From the NCBI GenBank assembly GCA_012514535.1, contig JAAZAA010000254.1:1-64000 (forward strand): a DNA stretch of 64,000 nucleotides, in the 5' to 3' direction. This DNA is from Myxococcales bacterium. Its GTDB lineage: Bacteria > Myxococcota_A > Polyangia > Polyangiales > Polyangiaceae. The position numbers and the translations under genes are program-made. A model generated the notes under the pieces. It made no database searches, had not been told where the DNA came from, and worked only from the letters and a program-made list of their open reading frames with translations. The stretch's first letter is position 1. Every line of letters begins with the position of its first letter. This document shows positions 36,213 through 49,384 of this stretch, in pieces.

Positions 36213-37073
36213 CTAAGCCTGCGATCCTTGCTTCTTCCGGCGCTCGGAACGCCACAGAATCGTGAGAAATCCACCGAGGGCCACGGCGCCTGACCCTCCA
36301 CCCACGCGCATGATGTTCATGGCGACAGGGGCGTACCGTCCTTCCGACGCGTCGTAGTGGAAACAGTAGAGGATCAGCCTGTCCATCGCCGATCCGACCT
36401 TCCCCTCCGACGCCTCGATGAGGCTCAAGCGCAACGTCTTGGGGTGGTACTCCAGACCGTAGAGGTAGCGCGCGATCATGCCGTCCGGCGTCGTCACGAC
36501 GAAGGCGGCGGGGTGCACGTACTCCTCGCGCTTTTCGTTGTAGCCGTAGCTGAATCCGATCGCGTCAGCCACGGCACGGATGTTGTTCTCCGAGCCCGTC
36601 AGCATCGTCCAGGCCAGCGGATCCGCCGTCGGGCGGCCGTACTGAGCCAGGTAGCGCTGCTTCGTGCCATGGGCGCGCCGGGGCGTCTCCTCGGGGTCGA
36701 GCGACACCGTCACGACGCGATAGTCCTCGCCCAAGGAGAGATCGACCCGCTTCAACCCCTCGACCAATGCGTTCAGCTGGAGGCTGCACAGCATCGGGCA
36801 ATCCGAGTAGTTGAGGGTGACGATGACCGGCTTGTCCCCACGGAAGAAGTCGCCGAACAGCACCTGGCGACCGTCGTCCGCGGTGAACCCCAGGGTGGCC
36901 GGGACCATCGTCTCGAGCCGCTCCACGACGTCGATGCCCTCGAGGCGCTTCGGCGCCGGCTCCTTTCGCGACTTGATCTCGCTGGGATCGACTGGAGCAG
37001 CGGACGCAACTCCGCCTCCGACGATCGCCGCGCCGATCACGAGCGAAATGAGCGTACGAGCAAGCCGAGTCAT
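36213..37073 (-). CDS. SCO1/SenC family copper chaperone
   Basis: The 286-residue protein has an N-terminal signal (TLISLVIGAAIVGGGVASA) and a thioredoxin fold with the copper site CPMLC in NYSDCPMLCSLQLN; the conserved His is in EEYVHPAAFVV. A C-terminal membrane helix (GSGAVALGGFLTILW) anchors it, which is unusual for Sco proteins but common in alternative complex III operons. It likely delivers copper to CuA of CtaC. The ATG overlaps the stop of the upstream small gene by four bases. Confidence 0.9.
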   Translation of the reverse strand: MTRLARTLISLVIGAAIVGGGVASAAPVDPSEIKSRKEPAPKRLEGIDVVERLETMVPATLGFTADDGRQVLFGDFFRGDKPVIVTLNYSDCPMLCSLQLNALVEGLKRVDLSLGEDYRVVTVSLDPEETPRRAHGTKQRYLAQYGRPTADPLAWTMLTGSENNIRAVADAIGFSYGYNEKREEYVHPAAFVVTTPDGMIARYLYGLEYHPKTLRLSLIEASEGKVGSAMDRLILYCFHYDASEGRYAPVAMNIMRVGGGSGAVALGGFLTILWRSERRKKQGSQA

Positions 37074-37735
37074 GGAGCTGAGTGGTCCGAACCCTCCGCT
37101 GGCGTCTGAGACCCCTGGCCGGGGTTCTGCTTCGCAGGTTCAGTGCCGGTCGCCTTCGGCGGCGCCGGAGTGCCCGCGGGCGTCGTCCCTTGCGAGGGCG
37201 CCGCCCCTGTCGGGGGCTTCGTTTGCCCGGAGTCTCCCTCATTCAGAGGACTTTCGCCAGGTGTGCCGGGCTTCCCTGGAGTCACGGGGGCCTTCGGCGC
37301 CCCTCCAGGCGGTGCACCCACGCCATCGTCCCCCGGATCGCGCTTCTCGTCCGGTCCGTCCGTCTGGCCCTCGCCCTCGGCCGCATCCCCCTCGGGGGCG
37401 TCCGCCGCCGGCTCCTCGACCTTCTTCCCACCGACGGTGGTATGACCGCTCCGGATGTCCCGCAGCGTCAGCTCCATCGCTCGATCGATCGGGATGGACA
37501 CCAGCCCCTTCTCCCGATCCATCCACGCGGGCGCGCTCTTGAGGAGCGTCTCCTGCTCCGCGCGCAGCGAGCGGAACGAATGCGTGATGGGCTCGTTGCG
37601 GACCAGGTCGAGCTCCGCCTCTTCCGAGCGCACGAGGGCCGTGATGCCGAGAGCCGCCGCGAGGGTCGCCAGCGCCGTCAGCGCGAACATCGTGGCCAAC
37701 GCGCCACTATTGACCTGATCGGGTTGTGTCGCCAC
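37070..37735 (-). CDS. Unknown membrane-anchored Pro/Gly-rich protein of the respiratory operon
   Basis: The 221-residue protein has one N-terminal membrane helix (LATMFALTALATLAAALGITALV), a conserved-looking segment (SEEAELDLVRNEPITHSFRSLRAEQETLL, with DREKGLVSIPIDRAMELTL further on), and a C-terminal half of Pro/Gly/Glu-rich, likely disordered sequence. Proteins with the IPIDRAM motif recur in alternative complex III operons, usually near the cytochrome subunits; that is recollection, not a search. It sits between actF and sco, with a four-base overlap into sco, so it is probably an accessory subunit or assembly factor. I assign no function. Confidence 0.6.
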   Translation of the reverse strand: MATQPDQVNSGALATMFALTALATLAAALGITALVRSEEAELDLVRNEPITHSFRSLRAEQETLLKSAPAWMDREKGLVSIPIDRAMELTLRDIRSGHTTVGGKKVEEPAADAPEGDAAEGEGQTDGPDEKRDPGDDGVGAPPGGAPKAPVTPGKPGTPGESPLNEGDSGQTKPPTGAAPSQGTTPAGTPAPPKATGTEPAKQNPGQGSQTPAEGSDHSAP

Positions 37736-37745
37736 TTGAGCCTCC

Positions 37746-38996
37746 TCAGACGTTCTCGAAGGCCAAGGACCGCTGCAGGCGGGGATCCTTGGTCGGCAGG
37801 AGATTCACGGACCGCGCCTTCCACACCACGAAGGCGACGATCAAGCCACCCACGCCCACCCAGGCGGCGAAGTCCGCCGCGTGGAACACGGGCTCCTTGT
37901 GCAGGTTCGGAGCGACCAGCCAGTACATGTCATACCAATGGATGACCAGGAGGTAGACGGCTCCGAGCGCCAAGGTCGTCTTGTTCCGCTTGATCTGGCG
38001 GGACATGAGCCCGAAGAAGGGCACCGGGAAGTGCAGGATGGCGAGGGCGAGCGTCGCCGGCCACCAAGCCCCCTCGAGGCGCATGTGATACCAGTGCGTC
38101 TCCTCGGGGATGTTCGCATACCAGATCAGCATGAACTGGGAGAACGCGATGTAGGTCCAGAAGGCCGTGAACGCGAACATCATCTTCCCGAGGTCGTGGT
38201 AGTGCTCCACCGTGACGCTGCGCACGAGGTGTCCCTTGCGCTGCAGCCAGATGAGCGCGAGCACCATCGCCGAGTGGACGGCGAGCACACAGCCCGAGAA
38301 GTAGTAGACGCCGAAGATCGTGCTGAACCAGATCGCGTCGAGCGACATCAAGAAGTCGACGGCGCAGAACGTCAGCGTCAGCGCGAAGCCGATCATCGTC
38401 AGCGGGCTCGCCCGTCCCATGCGGGCCGTGAGGCTCGTGTCACCGGACTTGTCCTGGGCGACCGACGCCTTCAGGAAGTAGCGGGCCATCAGCGCCCAGA
38501 ACCCGAAGTAGATGACGCAGCGCACGGCGAAGAAGGAGACGTTCAGGTAGCCCGCCTTGCCCTCGAGCACGTGCTCCGACGCCATGTACTCGTGGCTCAC
38601 CCACCGATACAGGCTGTCGTTCCCGAGCAGCATCGGGACCACGACCGGGAGCGACAGGAGCGCCATCAGCACGAGCGAGTGCGCCAACAGCTCTCCGACC
38701 CGACGCACCGCCACGCTCCAGCGCGCGCCCACCAGGTGCTGCAACGTCACCCACCACAGGGCGCCGGCGCCGATGCTCAGGCCCCACATGAAGGCCGTCA
38801 GGTACGAGTGCTGAAACTGCTGGTGCGTCAGCCCGCCGCCGAGGACGACCGCGAGCACGATGCCGACGACCCCGATCCCCGCGGCGATCCTGAAGAGCCC
38901 GTTCGCCTCATCGCCGAGACGAATGCTGTCGTCGACGTAGTCACCCGCGTGACCGGAGTCCGCGACCATGTCCTTCTTGTGCTTTGGTTGAGCCAT
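37746..38996 (-). CDS. actF: Alternative complex III subunit ActF
   Basis: The 416-residue polytopic protein starts at ATG 38996 (MAQPKHKKDMVADSG). It has about ten membrane segments, among them LFRIAAGIGVVGIVLAVVLG, TAFMWGLSIGAGALWWVTLQHL, SLVLMALLSLPVVVPMLLG and FTAFWTYIAFSQFMLIWYAN. The NIPEETHWYHMR loop is typical of ActF, a truncated relative of ActC and NrfD. ActF completes the quinol-oxidising membrane core of the complex. It follows actDE and precedes the small unknown gene by 10 bases. Confidence 0.88.
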   Translation of the reverse strand: MAQPKHKKDMVADSGHAGDYVDDSIRLGDEANGLFRIAAGIGVVGIVLAVVLGGGLTHQQFQHSYLTAFMWGLSIGAGALWWVTLQHLVGARWSVAVRRVGELLAHSLVLMALLSLPVVVPMLLGNDSLYRWVSHEYMASEHVLEGKAGYLNVSFFAVRCVIYFGFWALMARYFLKASVAQDKSGDTSLTARMGRASPLTMIGFALTLTFCAVDFLMSLDAIWFSTIFGVYYFSGCVLAVHSAMVLALIWLQRKGHLVRSVTVEHYHDLGKMMFAFTAFWTYIAFSQFMLIWYANIPEETHWYHMRLEGAWWPATLALAILHFPVPFFGLMSRQIKRNKTTLALGAVYLLVIHWYDMYWLVAPNLHKEPVFHAADFAAWVGVGGLIVAFVVWKARSVNLLPTKDPRLQRSLAFENV

Positions 38997-39012
38997 TCGA
39001 CTACTCACCGAC

Positions 39013-40242
39013 TCACTTGAGTCCAGAACGTTCGGCTTCCGAGAGATCGCCGAGGCCCGAGGCCCGGCTGCGCTGCAGCGCGCGGACGTACATCACGATC
39101 GCCCAACGATCGTCGGGTTCGATCTGAGGGCCGTAGGCGGGCATGTTGCGGACGCCGTTCGTGATCGAGTTGAAGAGCTCGCCCACGGGCTGCAGCCGCA
39201 GATACTCCTGGTGCAGGTTGCTCGGAGGCACCCAGCCCTGACCGAGTGTCTCGGCCCGCTTGTGGACCATGCCGTCGCCTTCGCCCGCGAACCCATGGCA
39301 GGGCGCGCAGAAGACGTTGTACTTGTCGCGACCGACCCGCAGGGTCTCCTCCGTCACCTGCACGCCAGCCGGGTACGTTGTGGCCCAGGCGTCGCCGACG
39401 CGGCCGCGGTACATGTGGTCGTCGTCGCGGAGCGCACCCGTCGCCACCGTCCCCGCCACGGGCTTCCGCATCGCGCGGTTGTCGTCGAACAACGGGTTCG
39501 CGCGCTGGGCCTTGAACTTGGGCTGGAAGTCCATGTCCCAGATCGCGTGGATCCGGGGCTTCTCGCTGTGCCGCGCCCGCGCCGCGGTGAAGGCCGCGAA
39601 GGGCACGAGGCTCGCCGCACCCGCCACGATGAGGGTGTAGATCAGCGCGCGTGGAATCTTGTCGGAGGTGACCCGGTCCTCGAGCACCTCGTCCAACAGG
39701 AGGGGCTCCGTGCTCTCGAGGAGCCGACGGGTGTCGACCTCGTCGAACTTCCCATCCCGCGCCTCGATCAAGAGGAAGAACCGATCGTCCGTCACCCGGG
39801 CGAAGCGCTCCTTGAGATCCAAGGGGTGCGCGGGCAGCGGCAGGTTGTTGAAGATCAGCATGCCGCCCAGCGCCGCGAAGGCGCTGTACAGGATGGTCAT
39901 CTCGAACGCGATCGGCACGTTCGCCGGCCAGCTCCAGAAGGGCTTGCCGCTGACGAGCCACTTGTAGTCCCACGCGTTCGTCAGGAACTGCAGGAGCACG
40001 CCGTTGGCGAGGCCGATGAGCGCCGCCACGAAGACCAGCCACGGGAGCCGAGTCATCCGGATACCCATCGCACGCTCGATGCCGTGGATGGGGAATGGCG
40101 TGAACGTATCCCAGTGGGCGTAGCCGGCGTCGCGAACCTTCTTGGCGGCGCGCACCAGCGCCGTCGGGTTGTCGTACTCGGCCAGAAGGCCATGGAGGGG
40201 GGCCGGGCCCGCCTCTGCCTGGATTGCCTGCGTATCACTCAT
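39013..40242 (-). CDS. actDE: Alternative complex III ActD-ActE fusion (DUF3341 plus cytochrome c)
   Basis: The 409-residue protein joins two subunits. The first 200 residues match ActD (DUF3341): HGLLAEYDNPTALVRAAKKV, TPFPIHGIERAMGIRMTRL, two membrane helices (VFVAALIGLANGVLLQFLTN and VPIAFEMTILYSAFAALGG) and the GGMLIFNNLPLPAHPL tail. After a further helix (LIYTLIVAGAASLVPFAA) a monoheme cytochrome c domain follows with CAPCH and an axial Met in RNMPAYGPQIEPDDRW, matching ActE. ActE normally is a separate protein; the fusion makes the ActD:ActE stoichiometry one to one. The cytochrome probably passes electrons to the caa3 oxidase. Confidence 0.9.
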   Translation of the reverse strand: MSDTQAIQAEAGPAPLHGLLAEYDNPTALVRAAKKVRDAGYAHWDTFTPFPIHGIERAMGIRMTRLPWLVFVAALIGLANGVLLQFLTNAWDYKWLVSGKPFWSWPANVPIAFEMTILYSAFAALGGMLIFNNLPLPAHPLDLKERFARVTDDRFFLLIEARDGKFDEVDTRRLLESTEPLLLDEVLEDRVTSDKIPRALIYTLIVAGAASLVPFAAFTAARARHSEKPRIHAIWDMDFQPKFKAQRANPLFDDNRAMRKPVAGTVATGALRDDDHMYRGRVGDAWATTYPAGVQVTEETLRVGRDKYNVFCAPCHGFAGEGDGMVHKRAETLGQGWVPPSNLHQEYLRLQPVGELFNSITNGVRNMPAYGPQIEPDDRWAIVMYVRALQRSRASGLGDLSEAERSGLK

Positions 40243-40262
40243 GGCGACTGGATCTCACAAGC

Positions 40263-41607
<1,345 letters not shown>

Positions 41608-41630
<23 letters not shown>

Positions 41631-44600
41631 CTTCGGTCGCTAGCTCCGGATGCGGGTTGCTGATGCGCGCGAGGTACTGCACACGTGTGCGATTGTTGAG
41701 CTCCTGCAGGAGCTCGTAGGCACGCGGCTCGCCATGGGCCTTCGCCACACGGCTCTTCTTGTCGTTCAGGTCACCGAACACGTACGCGCCCGTGGGACAG
41801 GCCTGCTCGCAGGCGGTCTTGATCTCGCCGTCCTCGACGGGGCGCCGGGCGTTCTTCGCCTTGATCTTCACGTTCTGGATGCGCTGCACGCAGAACGTGC
41901 ACTTCTCCATCACACCGCGGCCACGCACCGTGACGTCGGGGTTGAACGCCATCGAGCGCAGCTTCGCGCGCGGATCGTCCGTGCCCGTGTACGGCGTCGT
42001 CCCGTACACATCGAGGTTGTAGTTGCGGTAATTGAAGCGCCGAACCTTGTAGGGGCAGTTGTTGGAGCAGTACCGCGTGCCAATGCAGCGGTTGTACACC
42101 ATGTCGTTGAGCCCCTCGCTCGAGTGGAGCGTCGCGCCGACGGGGCACACCTGCTCGCAGGGCGCGTTCTCGCACTGCATGCAGAGCACCGGCATCTGGC
42201 GCGCGTCCGCCTGCTCACGGTCGCCCTTGAAGTAGCGCTCGACCCGCAGCCAGTTCATCTCGCGACCGCGAGCCACCTCGTGCTTGCCGACGACGGGCGT
42301 GTTGTTCTCCGCCGCGCAGGCGATCACGCACGCGTTGCAGCCGGTGCACTTGTTGAGGTCGATCGCCATGCCCCACTTGTGGCCGTCGTAGCTGACGGGG
42401 TCGTGCCACAGGTTGAGGCGCGGCGGATGGTGGACCTTGTGCTTGATGACCTCGGGGTGAGCCTGATAGTCGCTGAGGGTCGTCTCACGCAGGAGCTGCG
42501 GCAGACGCTCGTCACGCCCCCGGGCGCCGATGTCGTCGATGGCGTACAGATCCTGGGTGTTCGCCAGGACGTCGGGGCGACGATTCAGAGGCGTCACCGT
42601 GGCCCCGACCGCGATGGCCCCCGCCTTGGCGGTGAACAGCGCGTAGGTGTCGGTACCGACCACCTCGACGTCTTCGTCCACGAGCCCGCCCACTCGACCC
42701 GCCACCTTGCGGCCGTAGCCCAGGTTCACGGTGAGGGTCCCCGGAGCCTGGCCGGGCGTGAAGGCCACCGGCAGCTCGACGCTCCGCCCCTCGAGCGTCA
42801 GCGTGGCGAGGAAGCCATCGCGGAGGCCCAGGCGTTCGGCGGTGATCGGGGCGATCATCAGGGCGTTGCCCCAGGAGATCTTCGTGAGCGGGTGGCTCAT
42901 CTCCTGCAGCCAGCCGTTGTTCGCGAAGCGGCCGTCGTGCACCGCGGGGTCCAGCTCCAGCACCAACTCGAGCTTGTCGATCCCATCCGCGGAGCCGAGG
43001 GCGGCCTCCGTCAGCGTCATCGAGGCGATGGGACGCAGCACTGGCTCCACCGCGAGGGCGGCCGAGCCGAGGGTGCCGTCGTGGACGGCCCTGCGCCACA
43101 CCTTGTCGTCGCTGGCGTCGTGGGTCGCGCGGACGAGGTCCTGCCCCGACGTGCGCGGAAGCCCGAGCAGCCCGGCGATGAGCTCGATGGCGGAGCGTCC
43201 GCCGTGGAGCGGCGCGATCGTGGGCTGCGCGATGAGCACGGTGCCGTCGAAGGCTCGCGCGTCGCCCCAGGCCTCCAGGTAGTGGGCCTGCGGGACGTGC
43301 CAGGTGCAGAGCCGCGAGGTCTCGTCCTCGTACAGGCCGAGACGGATCGAGTTCTTCACCTTCCCGAGGGCGGCCGCGAAGGGCACGTCGACGGGCGCGT
43401 TGTAGACGGGGTTGCCGCCCAGAATGAGCAGCGTCTCCACGCGACCGGCCTCGATTTCCGCCACCAGGGCGGCGAGGTCCGCCGCGCCGCCGGAGATGCG
43501 ATCCGCCTCTTCGACGTAGCGGATCGTCTTGCCGACGTTTCCGAGCAGCGTGTTCAAGCGATGCACGACCGCGTGCACCTCGGCCGGTTGCCGGCTGCCC
43601 ACGGTGATGAGGCTGCTGCCCCGGTGGGCGAGCAGATCCTTCACGATGACGTCGAGGACCTTCTTGACCCCCGCGTCCTCGAGGAACTTGGCGTCAGGGC
43701 GGGGCTGCGCCGCCCCGAGGGCCGCGGGCGGGCGAGCCTGCGCGCTCAGCTCCGCGTCCAGGTAGGCCACCACCGCCGCGATCTGGGAAGCGCGCAGCGC
43801 GACGCGGTGATCCGCCATCGAACCGATCTCGGTGATGCTGCTCTCGACCGCGTAGATCCGGCTCATGGAGCCGCTGGGGTCGCGCCGGCTGGCGATGGCC
43901 CGCGAGTACGCGAGACCGCCGTCCGTCGACGGACACAGCAGGTCGGCGTCGAGGCTGACCAGGACGTCCGCGCGCTCGGGCGCGAGCACCGCGCGCAGGC
44001 GCTGACCGAAAGCGAGCTCGATGCCCTGCTCCGCGCTCGCGGAGTGGGACGGCTCGTAGGCGACCCAGGTCGCCTGGGGCATTGCCTGGAGGAAGCGGCT
44101 CCTGAGGGACGCGAGCGTCGGCGACGAGCTCGCCTCGCTCAACACCGCCACGCCGCGGCCGCCCGCGGCGCGGGCCTGCGCGATCAGCTCACCGGCGGCG
44201 CGGTCGAAGTCCGCCCAGGAGGACGGGGTCCGCTGGCCTGCCCGGCGCACCACCTGCTGGCTCCGATCGGGATCGTACAGGCCGAGGATGCTGCCCTGGT
44301 GATAGGTGTTCGTCGCGCCGAGGCTCGAGGCGCTGTTCGGGTTGCCCTCGATCTTGATGGGGCGGCCGTCGAAGGACTTCGCCCACAGCCCCGTCGCCAC
44401 ACCGGCGATGTCCATCGCGGTCGCGTAGAAGACCGGCTCCCCGGGCACGAAGCCCTCGGGGCGCTCGGAGAAGGGCAGCAGCTTGTCTTCCTTCCAGCGG
44501 CAGCCGGCGAGCGCGAAGGACGCGCCCATCAGCTGCATGAAGCGCCGCCGCCCCTTGGAGCTGAGCGGCATTTCTTCGAGGGGGGTCTTGAACTCCCGCG

Positions 44601-44781
44601 CCACGAACTCCCGGAACTCCGGGTCGTTGTCGAGCTCTGCCAGGCTACGCCAGTGGCTCGGAGCGGCCGAGGTGTCGGCGGCCGCAGACGCGGGCATGTC
44701 GGCGGCGTCACACGGCGTCTTCAACTCGCCGGATGAGACCGTGCTGGGATCCTGCAGGGACTTGGGCTTCATCGATGACAT
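41608..44781 (-). CDS. actB: Alternative complex III Fe-S/molybdopterin-like subunit ActB
   Basis: The 1057-residue protein starts at ATG 44781 (MSSMKPKSL); a second ATG at 44772 would fit as well. The N-terminus has a Tat-type signal ([18 protein letters not shown], residues 78-94) ending in a lipobox-like LAGC. Next comes a large domain related to molybdopterin oxidoreductases but without the cofactor role, then a ferredoxin-type C-terminal domain with Cys clusters [46 protein letters not shown] and CTFCVQRI...CEQACPTGA, binding three [4Fe-4S] and one [3Fe-4S] in studied homologues. It takes electrons from quinol via ActC and passes them to ActA/ActE. Confidence 0.95.
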
Positions 44782-45419
44782 GTGGAGCAGTCCGTCGGGG
44801 GATGGATGTTGTTCTGCTCGCGAAGCTGGGCCCCGTAGGCGATCGGATCGCCAGGGGGGGTCCAATTCATGTTGGTGACTTCGGACGGCGGCCGGAGGTG
44901 GGGCTCGGGGTTGCGGTGGCAATCCAGGCACCACTCCATGCTCAGCGTTTCCTGCTGATAGACGACCTCCATCCGGTCGACGCGACCATGGCACGAGACG
45001 CAACCCACACCGCGCGTCACGTGAGCGCTGTGGTTGAAGTACGCGTAGTCCGGCAGATCGTGGACCTTCACCCACTGCACCGGCTGCCCCGTCGCTGCGC
45101 TCTCACGAACCGGCAACAACTTCGGGCTCGTGGGATGCACGAGCGTGTGGCAGTTCATGCAGGTCTGCGTGGGCGGGATCGCTGCGAACGCGGCCTGATC
45201 CACGGTGGTGTGGCAGTACCGACAGTCGATCCCGAGCTCGCCGACGTGGAGCTCGTGGCTGTAGGGGACGGGCTGCTTCGGCTGGTACCCCACGTCAGTG
45301 GTCTTGGGCGAGAAGCCGTACCAAACGAAGGCCGTCAGATAGATCGGCGCGCCGCCCAGCGCCGCGCCTGCGATCAGCCGGGTCTTGTTTGCCCAGCGGG
45401 GGAAGACGAACAGCTTCAT
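44769..45419 (-). CDS. actA: Alternative complex III pentaheme cytochrome ActA
   Basis: The 216-residue protein starts at ATG 45419 (MKLFVFPRWANKTRL). An N-terminal membrane anchor (LIAGAALGGAPIYLTAFVWY) is followed by five heme-c motifs: CRYCH, CMNCH, CVSCH, CLDCH and CSTCH. This count is the family norm for ActA. It is the first gene of the operon, 133 bases from a good promoter-like element, and its stop lies 9 bases before the actB start (44781). Confidence 0.96.
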   Translation of the reverse strand: MKLFVFPRWANKTRLIAGAALGGAPIYLTAFVWYGFSPKTTDVGYQPKQPVPYSHELHVGELGIDCRYCHTTVDQAAFAAIPPTQTCMNCHTLVHPTSPKLLPVRESAATGQPVQWVKVHDLPDYAYFNHSAHVTRGVGCVSCHGRVDRMEVVYQQETLSMEWCLDCHRNPEPHLRPPSEVTNMNWTPPGDPIAYGAQLREQNNIHPPTDCSTCHR

Positions 45420-45551
45420 CGTTGATGAACCGGGGTGGGGGGACACACCGCGCGAGCGCGCCCGAGTAGCCCAACTTCGGTGAAGGCCGACGACGGCCCG
45501 CCACGACCCGAAATCGGCAGCCTTGCGCGGGGGTCGCTCAAGTGCGGGCGC

Positions 45552-45580
45552 GTTATGGGGTGAAAGGGAGGAAATGTAAA
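45552..45580 (-). promoter_or_regulatory. Promoter of the act-cta respiratory operon
   Basis: On the reverse strand TTTACA (45575-45580), 17 bases, then CATAAC (45552-45557) is a good sigma-70 match in a notably AT-rich island (45570-45600). The leader is about 130 bases to the actA start at 45419. Confidence 0.6.
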
Positions 45581-45780
45581 TGAAAACTCCCCCGAAACGG
45601 CCAACCATCCGGCAAGACTGGAAATCTCGACGGTTTCCCTCCTCGAGCTCTCTCCGAGGTGGCTCACACCTCGACCAGGCGCCTCCGCCCGTACCCGAGT
45701 TCTCGGCCACCCCTGACACCTCCGCGCCGGCTCACACCGAGCCCCCCGCGCGCCGCCCCCCTACCGGGCACCGCTCGCCC

Positions 45781-45854
45781 GTCCCCCACCGCGCCGTCCC
45801 CCACCGCGCCGTCGCCCATCGCGCCGTCCCCCACCGCGCCGTCGCCATCGCGCC
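45781..45854. repeat. 15-base tandem repeat, five copies, in the actA upstream region
   Basis: The unit is GTCCCCCACCGCGCC. Copies at 45781-45795, 45796-45810, 45811-45825 (variant), 45826-45840 and 45841-45854 (14 bases). No unique spacers, so it is not a CRISPR. Confidence 0.85.
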
Positions 45855-45977
45855 GTCGCCGCGTCGCGCCCGCCGCTCCCACGGGTCACTCCGTGACCGG
45901 GGCCCTCCTCGCTGGCTCATCGTTCGCGACGCGCCCCCTCCCCTGCCCTCCGTCGCGCGACGCACACAAACCGCAAA

Positions 45978-46007
45978 CGGGCCGCACCCCCGAAGGGGCG
46001 CGGCCCG
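45978..46007 (-). terminator. Hairpin terminator of the sigma-factor gene
   Basis: On the reverse strand CGGGCCGC...CCCC pairs with GGGG...GCGGCCCG around a TTCG tetraloop: 12 pairs interrupted by one mismatch. It lies about 60 bases past the sigma-gene stop and is followed by TTTGCGGTTTGTG, a weak U-rich tail. Confidence 0.7.
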
Positions 46008-46067
46008 CGCTGTCGTCCTCGGCGTGACGGTCCGGCTCTCGACCTGCCTCCGCCTCGCCGAAACGGC

Positions 46068-47459
<1,392 letters not shown>

Positions 47460-47595
47460 GGGAGTTCGTTCGGGCTAGGGGTCGAGGTCGCGCTGGCCAG
47501 GTGGCAACACGCCCCCGACCGGACATGAAGAAGAGGTTCGGTGGTGCTGTGCAAATTCAGTGGGGTAACTGCGCTGGGCTCTGATTCATTCCTGG

Positions 47596-47614
47596 GGAAT
47601 GCAATTTCCATTCC
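47596..47614. promoter_or_regulatory. Inverted repeat GGAATG-N7-CATTCC
   Basis: The six-base arms are perfect and the spacer (CAATTTC) is AT-rich; 137 bases upstream of the sigma-gene start. Such spacing suits a dimeric regulator. A similar TTGCA-N4-TGCAA lies near 47660. Confidence 0.4.
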
Positions 47615-47896
47615 TCTTGAATTGCTTCGGGTTAGCTCGGGGAGGCCGTCGTCACGCCTTGCATTCCTGCAATTCGTGCTAAAACAGTGGAGCCTCGGGG
47701 CCCGCCCCTGGGGCTTGACCCCGTTGTCGGTCCGTTCGGGCCGTGTTTCCCTCCAGGAGAGCCTTTCGAGCTTCAGGTCCCCTGATCCCGATGAGACGCG
47801 AACCATGTACGGCCACGGCGACCGGGCGACCGGACGCTGGTCCCCCGGTGGGATTGCCCCCGGGGTTGCCGACGGGATCGGTTGTCCCCGGAGGTG

Positions 47897-47909
47897 CGCA
47901 AATTTTGCG
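47897..47909. promoter_or_regulatory. Palindrome CGCAAA-T-TTTGCG
   Basis: A perfect 13-base palindrome in the sigma-gene upstream region, about 440 bases from its start. It could be an operator; no gene starts near it on the other strand. Confidence 0.35.
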
Positions 47910-48192
47910 AGGCTCCACTTCATTGGATCACGGGAACGCCCTTCGAGGATCTCGATCGCCGCGGTAACCTCCCCTGAGACGATCCAGAGTCCGCGACCGA
48001 TCTCGCGCGTCGCGATTCGAGTCACCGATTCCGGTTGCTCCGAGAGCGAGCTACCTCTGGAAAGAACGGCACCAAAGGTCCGAGCTTGCGCGGAGAGTCC
48101 GCGTCAAACCGAAGGTACGCGCGGAAGAAACTCCGGCGCTCCTTCTATCGTGGGGCCGGGTTGAGAATCGTCAAGTCCCCGAGGGGCTCGGA

Positions 48193-48211
48193 GTGTGGCA
48201 AAATGCCACAC
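48193..48211. promoter_or_regulatory. Palindrome GTGTGGCA-AAA-TGCCACAC downstream of pheS
   Basis: Eight-base perfect arms with a three-base spacer, 78 bases past the pheS stop. No U-tract follows on the reverse strand, so a regulator site is as likely as a terminator. Confidence 0.45.
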
Positions 48212-48288
48212 ATGGGCCGACCCTGTCGCAAAGCGTCCCGCTCCGGGTGGACGAAGGTGGCCCCCACCCGCCCGGGCCCCGAGCTTTG

Positions 48289-49371
<1,083 letters not shown>

Positions 49372-49384
49372 GGCGAGGCGCCGC

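Larger units (their letters stand above)
45420..46067. other. 648-base gap between actA and the sigma-factor gene
   Basis: This region separates two reverse-strand genes. It holds the actA promoter (45552-45580), a 15-base tandem repeat (45781-45854) and the hairpin terminator of the sigma gene (45978-46007). No protein-like frame is seen. Confidence 0.7.
47460..48288. other. 829-base region upstream of the sigma gene, AT-richer and palindrome-rich
   Basis: No convincing gene on either strand; open frames here lack protein-like composition. The part 47560-47690 is the least GC-rich stretch in the window and contains repeated GAATGCAATT/TTGCATTCC/GAATTGC words. Three clear palindromes lie in the region and are listed separately. 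It could contain the sigma gene's promoter, an mRNA leader or a small RNA. Confidence 0.55.

Noticed and set aside
45781-45854. CRISPR-like array near actA
   Set aside because: The repeats are head-to-tail without unique spacers.
47641-47700. A sigma-54-type promoter on the reverse strand (TAGCAC then TTGCA)
   Set aside because: The spacing between the two elements is three bases where five are needed, and the first element lacks the GG.
47541-48164. A long open frame on the forward strand and one on the reverse strand in the sigma upstream region
   Set aside because: Both have unprotein-like composition, no homology I recognise and no ribosome-binding site; open frames of this size arise by chance in GC-rich DNA.
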